A stretch of DNA of 41,463 nucleotides, from assembly GCF_947493425.1 (NCBI RefSeq), contig NZ_CANLRP010000067.1:1-41463 (forward strand), read 5' to 3'. Positions 1 to 6,203 of this stretch are shown here, piece by piece. Below the pieces are notes generated by a model, which searched no databases, was not told the origin of the DNA, and worked only from the letters and a program-made list of their open reading frames with translations. This DNA is from an uncultured Microscilla sp. (GTDB lineage Bacteria; Bacteroidota; Bacteroidia; Cytophagales; Microscillaceae). A program made the translations under genes and the position numbers. Position 1 is the stretch's first letter, and every line of letters starts with the position of its first letter.

Positions 1-49
1 TTGTTGCTACGCTCATTGTTCCATTTTAAATGGTTTTATGGCTCTATGG

Positions 50-74
50 TTTTATGGTTGGGCGAAGCCATTCT
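50..74 (+). repeat. Dispersed spacer repeat, copy 1
   Basis: This 25-base block, beginning TTTTATGGTTGGGCG, recurs exactly at 2606-2630 and more loosely at 2072-2093. All copies lie in the spacers just upstream of phage structural genes and are followed by A/T-rich runs containing AACAATT words. The whole 1-137 spacer is low-complexity and repetitive, and I see no gene in it. Confidence 0.75.
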
Positions 75-137
75 ACTGCGCTTTGCGAACAATTCAACAA
101 CCTCAACAATTCAACAATTTTTTAAAAAACTTAAACA

Positions 138-590
138 ATGACACAAATCAAACAATACAACAAAGAAGAGCTTCGGGCAATGTTGCCCGAAGCCTTTCAA
201 CGCTACCGTGATCAGCCTACCTTGCTGGTACTCTCGGACACCAACATTTTTGCCGATGACCCTGGCGGGCGAAGCCTGGCCGTCAAACATTCGCATAAGT
301 TCCACGCCCGCATTTTTCGGTTTCAAAACCCCGAATATGCCGAAGGCCGCCAGGAACAAGCCTTTGGAGTGATAGAAGATGTAGAGGAAGAAGATACTCC
401 CCCCAAGGTAGGCAAACCTTCGGCGAAAGCCACTGCTAAAAAAGTAGTGGAGGGGGATTGGGAAGATAAGGATGATATTTCGGCAAATCTCACAGAGCAG
501 GTAAAAGCAGAGGAAAAGGCAGCGGAGGCTAAAAAAGCGACAACGACGGTACGCAAAAGTGGCACAGCTGGAGTGAAAGCGAAGAAGTAG
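138..590 (+). CDS. Small phage-region protein with Lys/Ala/Glu-rich tail, unknown function
   Basis: The 150-residue product starts at the ATG at 138 and has two parts. Residues 1 to about 85 look globular, with many aromatic and charged residues. From about residue 85 the chain is a low-complexity Lys/Ala/Glu/Thr-rich tail that ends in a run of lysines. I see no signal peptide or membrane segment. It stands directly upstream of the tail sheath gene on the same strand, which is a position often held by head completion or head-tail connector proteins in contractile phages, but no motif proves that role. I do not recognise the family. The basic, probably disordered tail could bind nucleic acid or be a flexible linker, which is only inference. 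Confidence 0.7.
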   Translation: MTQIKQYNKEELRAMLPEAFQRYRDQPTLLVLSDTNIFADDPGGRSLAVKHSHKFHARIFRFQNPEYAEGRQEQAFGVIEDVEEEDTPPKVGKPSAKATAKKVVEGDWEDKDDISANLTEQVKAEEKAAEAKKATTTVRKSGTAGVKAKK

Positions 591-824
591 AATTAGTCCA
601 GAGTTGGGAGCTCTTATGAGGTGCTAGGGATTGGGTGCTGGGCACTGGGTTTTTACACCTTGCTTTACAAGCAACTAACTGAGCGAATAAGGCGTTGATT
701 TTTAAGGTTTTATAAGGTCAATAGATGAAAAGCGGGAGTTTGGTTTTAATAATACTACTTACTAACTATGGTCTCCCGACTCCCGACTCCCGACTACCAA
801 CTATTGACTAACCAACTAAAAACT
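591..824 (+). repeat. Low-complexity spacer upstream of sheath gene
   Basis: No gene is visible here. The stretch contains tandem words of the type TGGGTGCTGGGCACTGGG around 630-650. Around 770-800 it holds tandem ACTCCCG-type units, followed by ACTAACCAACTAA. Related words recur before the gene at 3802. The block at 661-735 also partly resembles 3646-3712 (GCAACTAAC, then TTGATTTTTAA). The reading frame of the sheath gene runs back through the tandem units to an ATG at 768, but that part is repeat sequence. Confidence 0.6.
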
Positions 825-2039
825 ATGAGTAATTTACCAGACGTTTCGATCAATTATCTGGACGGGCAACTCGGTGGGGCGGGCTTTAGCAACGATGGGG
901 TGGCGGCTATGCTGCTTTCGGGCGTTGCCGTGCCCCTTTCCGGGGATGCAGGTTTTGACTTGGGGGCAGTCATTGGTCCCTTTTTCGGAATCAAAGATGT
1001 GCAACAAAAAGGCATTACTGCCGAGTATGACACCAGCCATTCGCTGAAAGTATACGCCCACTGTGTAGACTTTTACCGTCAGGCGGGCGAAGGGGCAGAA
1101 CTCTATTTGATGCTTGCCCCAAAAACGGTGACCATGGCAGAAATGCTGGACACGGCAGGCAATTATGCCCCCAATTTGCTTAACCAAAAGCAGGGCAACA
1201 TTAAACTGTTGGGGGTGGGCAGGGTGCCCGATGTGGCTTATACGGCAAGTCCCAGCGAAGAGTTAGACCCCGACGTGCTCGCAGCTTTGGCAAACGCCCA
1301 AATACTTATCAACGCTCAACAGACATTGCACCAACCTGTGCAGGTCATCATAGAAGGGCGCGACTTTCAGGGCAACGCTTCGGCGGTGAGTAATTTACGC
1401 ACTCAAACCGCCAATCGGGTCTCAGTGTGTTTGGGTTGGCACGACGACAGCTACGAAGGCAGTTGGCTGGGTTTGGTATTGGGTAAGATAGCCGGGGTAC
1501 CCGTCCAACGTAACATTGGGCGGGTAAAAGACGGTGATTTGGGCATTCAGCAGGCGTATATTGTCACGGCTGCCACGCCAAAAAAAACGGTAGAAGAATA
1601 CGGGCAGGGCAACCTCAACTTGTTGCACCAACGTGGTTATATTGTGCCCCGCAGTTTTGCCAACCGAGCGGGTTATTACCTCAACGGTGACCCGGTAGCC
1701 ATTGCGCTCACCACCGATTACAACAGCATTGGCAGAGGCAGGGTGGCCGATAAGGTGGCACGTATTGCTTATAATGTGTATGTGCAGGAGTTATTGGACG
1801 ATTTTCAGCTGGAACAAGGCAAGCTACCTGTGGCCAAGGTGAAAGCATTTGAGCAAGACATTAAAAAAGCCCTCGATTTGCAGATGACCAACAACGGGGA
1901 GGTGTCTTCGGTCACCCCTTTGATTGACCCCGACCAGGACGTGATTGCCACTGCTGAACTCAAAGTGAAAATTGACATTGAACCTGTGGGTATGGCGCAA
2001 AAAATCACCATTGACCTGGGGTTTGTAAATCCTGGGTAA
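825..2039 (+). CDS. DUF2586-type contractile tail sheath protein
   Basis: The product is about 404 residues when started at the ATG at 825. The frame is open back to 768, but those extra 19 residues are translated from the tandem ACTCCCG repeat and lack protein-like composition. The sequence resembles the DUF2586 family found in Mu-like prophages of Bacteroidetes, which occupies the tail sheath position. Visible hallmarks are an N-terminal glycine-rich segment, a middle region with GRDF and SVCLGW strings, a stretch around AGVPVQRNIGRVKDG, and a C-terminal domain rich in charged helices ending in beta strands, as sheath proteins have for tube contact. The gene order sheath, tube, chaperone supports the call. 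It would polymerise around the tail tube and contract on infection. Family assignment is from recognition, not from a search. Confidence 0.75.
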   Translation: MSNLPDVSINYLDGQLGGAGFSNDGVAAMLLSGVAVPLSGDAGFDLGAVIGPFFGIKDVQQKGITAEYDTSHSLKVYAHCVDFYRQAGEGAELYLMLAPKTVTMAEMLDTAGNYAPNLLNQKQGNIKLLGVGRVPDVAYTASPSEELDPDVLAALANAQILINAQQTLHQPVQVIIEGRDFQGNASAVSNLRTQTANRVSVCLGWHDDSYEGSWLGLVLGKIAGVPVQRNIGRVKDGDLGIQQAYIVTAATPKKTVEEYGQGNLNLLHQRGYIVPRSFANRAGYYLNGDPVAIALTTDYNSIGRGRVADKVARIAYNVYVQELLDDFQLEQGKLPVAKVKAFEQDIKKALDLQMTNNGEVSSVTPLIDPDQDVIATAELKVKIDIEPVGMAQKITIDLGFVNPG

Positions 2040-2041
2040 AA

Positions 2042-2138
2042 TATGGTTGGATGGTTTCGCTACGCTCTATGGTTCAATGGTTGGGCAAAGCCGTGTAATG
2101 CCAACCTTCCAAAAACGAACAATTTAAAGATTTAAAAA
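2042..2138 (+). repeat. Dispersed spacer repeat, diverged copy 2
   Basis: The spacer between sheath and tube genes carries ATGGTTGGATGGTTTCGCTACGCTC and then CAATGGTTGGGCAAAGCC, a diverged version of the blocks at 1-90 and 2575-2650. Like those, it ends in an A-rich AACAATTTAAA run immediately before a start codon. No ORF is visible. Confidence 0.55.
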
Positions 2139-2567
2139 ATGGCGAATAACTCCTCACAACTCCCCTTTGAGATAGGTTGGGAAGATGTAACCATCACCCT
2201 GTTTGGACGAATTGTAGACGGCTTTAGGGGCTTTAAGTACAAGGTGTCAAAAAGCAAGGCAAACATCCACGGGCGGGGCAAAGACCCTATTGCCCGTGCC
2301 AAGGGAAAAAAAGAATACGAGGGCAGCATCAAGTTGTTGTTTCGGGAAGTGATTGCCCTGGAAAAGGCAGCGATCCAGAACGGTGGAGCTGATCTGACCG
2401 ACCTCGATCCTTTTGATATTACCCTGGTATATGCCGAGAACGGGCTGGTAGTCACCCACATCCTGAATAATGTAGAAGTAACTGAGTATGAACTTACAAT
2501 GGAACAAGGCGATGACTTTATGGAGGTAGAACTGCCCATTAGTATTGGGAAAATTAGCAGGCAATAA
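2139..2567 (+). CDS. Probable phage tail tube protein
   Basis: The 142-residue product begins at ATG 2139. It is rich in beta-strand-type sequence, with alternating hydrophobic residues (ITLFGRIVDGF, YEGSIKLLF, FDITLVYAENG, THILNNVEVTEYELTM) and an acidic C-terminal part ending in a beta-rich PISIGKI segment. This size and beta-barrel-like pattern, between a DUF2586 sheath gene and a frameshifted tail chaperone gene, fits the tail tube subunit of a contractile tail. I do not see a diagnostic motif, so the call rests mainly on gene order and size. It would stack as rings inside the sheath. Confidence 0.6.
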   Translation: MANNSSQLPFEIGWEDVTITLFGRIVDGFRGFKYKVSKSKANIHGRGKDPIARAKGKKEYEGSIKLLFREVIALEKAAIQNGGADLTDLDPFDITLVYAENGLVVTHILNNVEVTEYELTMEQGDDFMEVELPISIGKISRQ

Positions 2568-2605
2568 CAGGGTTAGATTGTTGCGCTGCTCTGATTGTTA
2601 AATTG

Positions 2606-2630
2606 TTTTATGGTTGGGCGAAGCCATTCT
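2606..2630 (+). repeat. Dispersed spacer repeat, copy 3
   Basis: This is an exact 25-base match to 50-74. It is embedded in a wider repetitive spacer (2571-2690) with ATTGTTGCGCTGCTCTGATTG before it and CGCTTCGCGAACAATT after it. The CGCTTCGCG and AGCCGAAAGGCG parts can form small hairpins. No gene is visible. Confidence 0.75.
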
Positions 2631-2729
2631 GAGTCGCTTCGCGAACAATTTTAACAATTGAACAATCAGCCGAAAGGCGAAACAATTGTAATAACCCCAG
2701 CATTTTTTTTAACAATCTTTTTTTAAAAC

Positions 2730-3350
2730 ATGACAAAAATACAAGAAAACGCCACCCCTGAGTTTTTCACCCACGGAGAGCAAAAATACCGTACCACCCC
2801 ACCCACTGTAGAAGAAGAAGCACAGTGGAAGACCACTTTTGGTGAAGTACTGGTGGCTGATGATGGTGCTGGACATAAGCTTTGGCTGCGCCGCCCCGAT
2901 TTGCCCATTATGCGGGTGGCCATTGCCCAGTTTCGCAAAGGCAAAACCACCATCGACTTTGAAGACTTGCTCTTTAAGAGCTGTTGGTTGGCGGGCAATG
3001 AAGCCTGGCTTGTGAGCGAAGATTTGTATGAGGCTGCCCTGAACGAGTTTGAGCCTTGGGTAGAAATACCCGATGTGGAAACCCGTTTTTTGGCAGACGA
3101 AAACCTCTACGAACTTAAGGTGAAAGGCTTTGTGGGTAAGGTGGCAAAACCTAGCCGCAAGCAGCGCAAACAAGCCGAAAAACGCAATACCGCCAACAAA
3201 CCTTTTGGCACCGAAATGCATTTGCTGGAAATGATTTGGAGGGAAGGTGACTTAAACGAGCTCCGCCAGGACGACTTTGCTTATATGGGTATGCTGGCCG
3301 CCATTCAGGAACTCAAAACCCAAAAAATAGTTGAGCTGGTAAAAAAGTAG
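2730..3350 (+). CDS. Tail assembly chaperone, short (zero-frame) form
   Basis: The 206-residue product starts at ATG 2730 after an A-rich leader. It is highly charged and mostly helical-looking, with a basic segment RKQRKQAEKR near residues 140-150. It follows the tube gene, where contractile and lambda-like phages encode their tail assembly chaperones. The frame stops at TAG 3348-3350 directly after the heptamer A AAA AAG, which is the classic slippery site for -1 frameshifting. A second ORF in the -1 frame continues for 70 codons from that point. Two-form chaperones of this design (lambda gpG/gpGT and Mu equivalents) bind the tape measure protein during tail assembly. Function is inferred from order and the frameshift architecture. 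Confidence 0.7.
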   Translation: MTKIQENATPEFFTHGEQKYRTTPPTVEEEAQWKTTFGEVLVADDGAGHKLWLRRPDLPIMRVAIAQFRKGKTTIDFEDLLFKSCWLAGNEAWLVSEDLYEAALNEFEPWVEIPDVETRFLADENLYELKVKGFVGKVAKPSRKQRKQAEKRNTANKPFGTEMHLLEMIWREGDLNELRQDDFAYMGMLAAIQELKTQKIVELVKK

Positions 3351-3425
3351 CCGAGTACCGCATCAAAGGCGACAAAGTGGATATGGAACAATGGGAAGCC
3401 ATCCACGAAGGCTTTTTGCGGTACT
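3341..3425 (+). promoter_or_regulatory. Programmed -1 ribosomal frameshift signal
   Basis: The slippery heptamer A AAA AAG (3341-3347) is in the correct phase: zero-frame codons are GTA AAA AAG TAG. Six bases later an 8-bp perfect stem can form between AGTACCGC (3354-3361) and GCGGTACT (3418-3425). Inside its loop GTGGAT (3377-3382) can pair with ATCCAC (3401-3406). Slippery site, short spacer and downstream structure are the three standard parts of a -1 frameshift signal. Confidence 0.8.
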
Positions 3426-3559
3426 ATTTTTCACTGAGCAGCGCCGAGATAGATTCGCTTTCAGACGACGAGTTTGCCCGGCAAATTGCCTTGCTGGAAT
3501 ACATCCGCGACGAAGAACGCAAACAAACGGCGGTGAGTGGGTTAGTCGGGAGTCTATAG
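3347..3559 (+). CDS. Tail assembly chaperone, -1 frame extension (GT-type)
   Basis: After a -1 slip on the heptamer at 3341-3347, the next codon is GTA at 3347 and the frame is open for 70 codons to the stop at 3557-3559. This gives a fusion of about 276 residues (206 + 70). The extension is helical and acidic, with AEYRIKGDKVDMEQW at its start, then FLRYYFSLSS and a LLEYIRDEER segment. A separate start (GTG 3377) exists in this frame but lies inside the predicted stimulatory structure and leaves only 60 codons, so the fusion is the better reading. Both forms in a fixed ratio are normally needed for tail length control and assembly in phages with this design. Confidence 0.7.
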   Translation, partial: VAEYRIKGDKVDMEQWEAIHEGFLRYYFSLSSAEIDSLSDDEFARQIALLEYIRDEERKQTAVSGLVGSL

Positions 3560-3801
3560 TCGGTAGCTTCTAAAGCGTCAAGTCCTTAGATGCCGATGAA
3601 TATCGGTGCCATTAGCTTTTAGCCATTAGCTTGAGGCTGTGTTATAGGCAACTAACCAATTTTATAGCACCTTGATTTTTAACCATTTATAAAATTGGTG
3701 AATAGTAGGCAAGTGTTTCAAGTTTAAGATTACTTGTGACTCGCTGCTTGTTTCTTGAAACTGTAGAGGCTCCCGACTACGGACTCCTAACTCCTGACTA
3801 A
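3560..3801 (+). repeat. Repetitive spacer before DUF6046 gene
   Basis: There is no convincing gene. The stretch holds CCATTAGCTTTTAGCCATTAGCTT (a word repeated twice, about 3609-3632), a block similar to 661-735, and near 3768-3800 a set of ACTCC/ACTAC units like those at 770-800. The last units run straight into the ATG at 3802. Confidence 0.55.
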
Positions 3802-4398
3802 ATGACCTACGACTTAAACCAATTGTACCAAAGAGCCTTCGGGCGTTTTATCGTGTATCCAGGGCTCACCAAACCCGGCAAGTTGTTGGATAGTTATACT
3901 CCTTCGACGCTTTTGGGCAAGGGCAAAAAACAAAGCTTGTTGAGCACCCCTATTATGATGCCCCTCAAGCTGGATGACTACGCCTTTCCTCTGGAACCAC
4001 TCATTGAGGTAAGTATTGCCAAATCTATTGTGATCAACCAAATGGTGAACGCCGAAACCAATGTGCTGGAAGATATGGGGCTAGACAATTTTAAACTGAC
4101 CATTCGGGGCTTTTTGGTAAGTGAGCAGCCAGGCAGTGCTCCCCTGGACGAGCTGCGTAAATTGATGAAGCTGATAAAAAAACGGAGCAGTCTCAAGGTA
4201 AACAATGAACTCCTGAGCGCCTTTGGCATCCGGGAACTTGCCATCCTATCGGCACGCTTTGGCGACCCCGAAGGAGGCATTGAGTTTAAGCCCTACACCT
4301 TGGAATGCATTTCAGACGAAGCGGTGGAGTTGAGGCTTAATCAGGACAAAGCGGCTCCTTTTACTGATACCAGTCAGCTTCCCGAAGATTCAAGGTAA
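3802..4398 (+). CDS. DUF6046-type phage tail protein
   Basis: The 198-residue product starts at ATG 3802. The pattern resembles DUF6046 proteins of Bacteroidetes phages. It has a segment with IEVSIAKSIVINQMVN (residues about 72-87), then an IKGDYxxTIRG-like string seen here as NFKLTIRGFLV. Next comes a helical ELRKLMKLIKKRSSLKVNN part, then a C-terminal AFGIRELAILS and YTLECISDE part. Members sit among tail and baseplate genes and probably bridge tail components, but no activity is known. The tape measure gene expected near it is absent, and the next gene, 22 bases downstream, is a DNA methyltransferase. Confidence 0.6.
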   Translation: MTYDLNQLYQRAFGRFIVYPGLTKPGKLLDSYTPSTLLGKGKKQSLLSTPIMMPLKLDDYAFPLEPLIEVSIAKSIVINQMVNAETNVLEDMGLDNFKLTIRGFLVSEQPGSAPLDELRKLMKLIKKRSSLKVNNELLSAFGIRELAILSARFGDPEGGIEFKPYTLECISDEAVELRLNQDKAAPFTDTSQLPEDSR

Positions 4399-4420
4399 AC
4401 CATACAAACAACTTTTATTT

Positions 4421-5617
4421 ATGAGACACGCCAGTATCTTTAGTGGCATTGGTGGCTTCGATTTGGCCGCCCAAAGAATGGGCTGGACAAATGTTTTCAC
4501 CGTCGAAAACAACCCCTTTTGTCAAACCATTCTTCGACACTACTGGCCAGACACTATTCACTATGAAGACATCAGACAAACCGACTTTACCCCCCATTAT
4601 GGACAAATCGACCTCCTTACCGGAGGGTTTCCCTGCCAACCGTTTAGCCAAGCCGGAAAACGCAGAGGAGCTGCTGACGACCGTTACCTCTGGCCGGAAA
4701 TGCTTCGCGCTATACGAGAAATCAGACCCACTTGGGTGTTGGGTGAAAATGTTAATGGAATCACCTCGATGGTACTCCAGCCACGTGCTGTTAACGTGGA
4801 AAATGCAATCCATGCTGAGGGCGAAACAATACACCGAACAATGGAAGCCGAAGCCGTTATCCACCGAATATGTGAAGACTTCGAAGCCATCGGCTATAGC
4901 GTCCAACCGATGGTTATTCCGGCTTGTGCCGTCGAAGCGCCCCACCGAAGAGACCGGGTCTGGTTTTTGGCCTACACCCACCGTAGTGCAGTACGATCAT
5001 CCCGAAAGAGTAGCCCGCCTGAAGGCAATGGGAGCCAAAACCATGACAAGCCGAATGGCAGGCAAGCTACGCCCCAACAGTATACTCGACTATGCCATGT
5101 TTCATTCGCTTCTGCCTACCCCCACTACTCAGGAACCAGGCAGCCCTTGCCAGCTCACCCCCAACGGACGGCGCCAAAGCAAAGACGGCAAAAACAACTA
5201 CAGCCTGAACCTGGGCAGAATGGCGACTATGAAGCTACTGCCCACCCCCACAGTGAGAGACTGGAAGGGCATGCACGGAAGGGAGTACAAAAAACTAAGG
5301 GGCGAAAAGGTGAAAACAAACTACGAATCGCTGCCAGGCATTGCCCACAAATTTGCGATGAATCACTCAACCCAAAATGGAGATACACCTACCCCGCCCC
5401 AAGGCAAGACTACAGGTTCCGCCCCAATTGGCAAACTCAATCCCCGGTTTGTGGCGGAGATGATGGGTTTTCCGCCAATGTGGACGGAATTACCATTCCT
5501 CGCCTCCGAAACGAATCGATCAAAGGCTACGGAAACGCGGTAGTGGTGCCACTGGTAATGGAGATTTTTCGGGGGATTGAGGGGGTGGTATTTAGCTTTG
5601 ATATGCCTTATATGTGA
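4421..5617 (+). CDS. C5 cytosine DNA methyltransferase (phage type)
   Basis: The 398-residue enzyme transfers a methyl group from S-adenosylmethionine to C5 of cytosine in DNA. Motif I is FSGIGGFDLA (residues 7-16). Motif IV with the catalytic cysteine is GFPCQPFS (Cys72). Motif VI is ENV (109-111), motif VIII is HRRDRVWF (about 175-182), and a C-terminal motif X-like GYGNAVVVPLVMEIF is near residue 370. All catalytic motifs are present. The region between motifs VIII and X, which should hold the target recognition domain, is unusually rich in Pro, Gln, Arg and His and looks poorly conserved. That is explained by a second long ORF in the +1 frame across the same DNA. It probably protects the phage genome from host restriction. 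It follows the DUF6046 gene by 22 bases and is the last phage-like gene in the window. Confidence 0.93.
   Translation: MRHASIFSGIGGFDLAAQRMGWTNVFTVENNPFCQTILRHYWPDTIHYEDIRQTDFTPHYGQIDLLTGGFPCQPFSQAGKRRGAADDRYLWPEMLRAIREIRPTWVLGENVNGITSMVLQPRAVNVENAIHAEGETIHRTMEAEAVIHRICEDFEAIGYSVQPMVIPACAVEAPHRRDRVWFLAYTHRSAVRSSRKSSPPEGNGSQNHDKPNGRQATPQQYTRLCHVSFASAYPHYSGTRQPLPAHPQRTAPKQRRQKQLQPEPGQNGDYEATAHPHSERLEGHARKGVQKTKGRKGENKLRIAARHCPQICDESLNPKWRYTYPAPRQDYRFRPNWQTQSPVCGGDDGFSANVDGITIPRLRNESIKGYGNAVVVPLVMEIFRGIEGVVFSFDMPYM
4443..5543 (+). CDS. Overlapping phage protein nested in the methyltransferase gene, unknown function
   Basis: This 366-codon ORF lies wholly inside the methyltransferase gene in the +1 frame. 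It may start at GTG 4443, at ATG 4491 or later. It does not look like a random shadow. It contains EGFPANRLAKPENAEE and TVTSGRKCF near residues 61-88, then LGCWVKMLMES and VLLTWKMQ, then WLFRLVPS. Three copies of a PTPT motif follow (FWPTPT, LLPTPT, LLPTPTVRDWKG). The C-terminal LNPRFVAEMMGFPPMWTELP is a signature I know from many phage-encoded hypothetical proteins that accompany cytosine methyltransferases. The protein is Trp- and Pro-rich with no membrane segment. Its function is unknown, and databases often label relatives as methyltransferases, probably wrongly. I am confident that both frames are under selection, but less so about the start. Confidence 0.7.
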   Translation: MALVASIWPPKEWAGQMFSPSKTTPFVKPFFDTTGQTLFTMKTSDKPTLPPIMDKSTSLPEGFPANRLAKPENAEELLTTVTSGRKCFALYEKSDPLGCWVKMLMESPRWYSSHVLLTWKMQSMLRAKQYTEQWKPKPLSTEYVKTSKPSAIASNRWLFRLVPSKRPTEETGSGFWPTPTVVQYDHPERVARLKAMGAKTMTSRMAGKLRPNSILDYAMFHSLLPTPTTQEPGSPCQLTPNGRRQSKDGKNNYSLNLGRMATMKLLPTPTVRDWKGMHGREYKKLRGEKVKTNYESLPGIAHKFAMNHSTQNGDTPTPPQGKTTGSAPIGKLNPRFVAEMMGFPPMWTELPFLASETNRSKATETR

Positions 5618-5707
5618 GTGAAAAACATAGGCATTAAAGCTTGGAGTAAACCAAATTAACTTGTTGTTTATCAGTTGTTTATATATTTAAACTTTCCCCA
5701 ATGTCTC

Positions 5708-5743
5708 TACTTTTGTCACTCTAAAGTCCCCCTTGTATATTTG
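5708..5743 (+). promoter_or_regulatory. Candidate Bacteroidetes -7 elements upstream of fibre remnant
   Basis: Two matches to TAnnTTTG occur close together, TACTTTTG at 5708-5715 and TATATTTG at 5736-5743. They lie upstream of the decayed fibre gene and the T9SS gene at 6204. I do not see a clear -33 TTTG at the standard 19-21 base spacing. Apart from these and the remnant, 5618-6203 holds nothing that I recognise. Confidence 0.35.
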
Positions 5744-5855
5744 TTTGTCCCCATTATTTCTTTCTATTTTTACCTATGAGTATATCGTGATAGTTTATTG
5801 GATAAATATCAAATGAAAGAAATAAGCTGCCCTGTTTTGTCTTTACTAACAAGCA

Positions 5856-5976
5856 CCTTCGACGAAGGTAGTAGAAAAATACAACTACCAATATGGGCAA
5901 GATGGCTAAGGCGCTGTTGAAAAAAGCAGAAAAACTGACTTTGCCTACCATTATACAGCAAAAAAGGGTTGAGTAG
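5856..5976 (+). pseudogene. Remnant of fibre-like protein C-terminus
   Basis: Translating from 5856 gives PSTKVVEKYNY. After a one-base frame change near 5890, it gives MGKMAKALLKKAEKLTLPTI followed by IQQKRVE and a stop at 5974-5976. This matches the C-terminal end of the intact fibre-like protein at 22547-23299 ([20 protein letters not shown]...), including the coiled-coil part. The upstream two thirds of the gene are gone or unrecognisable. It sits just upstream of the hairpin-domain gene at 6204, the same position that the intact fibre gene has relative to the gene at 23402. This suggests that both loci descend from one cassette. Confidence 0.75.
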
Positions 5977-6203
5977 TTGAAGCCTCGCAAAACAGGTAAA
6001 TATGACTCGGAGGCTGTGTGCTCTCCTTAACCTCAAAACCTTAAAAATTTATTTGTAGGACACCAATATACACTATATGGGTAGCTTGATTTAGCTTCGA
6101 TGCACCCTATGATCGGTTGTGAAAACACAAATCAAAGTGAAAAATAATACGAGACTCATTAAAGATAATTTTTTAATATAAACATCATCTAATATTAAGT
6201 AAA

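Noticed and set aside
770..800. Tandem ACTCCCG units as a possible CRISPR or regulatory array
   Set aside because: Units are 7-8 bases, directly joined and without spacers; it is low-complexity sequence shared with 3768-3800.
3377..3559. Independent 60-codon gene starting at GTG 3377
   Set aside because: The frame is open back to the slippery heptamer, and the start lies inside the predicted stem, so a frameshift extension explains it better.
3391..3573. Alternative 60-codon ORF in a third frame
   Set aside because: It overlaps the chaperone extension, is Arg/Phe-rich and has no support.
138..4398. Extracellular contractile injection system (Afp/MAC type) instead of prophage
   Set aside because: The single DUF2586-type sheath, frameshifted chaperone and methyltransferase fit a Mu-like phage tail; no AAA ATPase or spike/effector genes of injection systems are visible.
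5754..5990. 78-codon minus-strand ORF
   Set aside because: It is antisense to the decayed fibre gene remnant, whose plus-strand translation matches a known paralogue.
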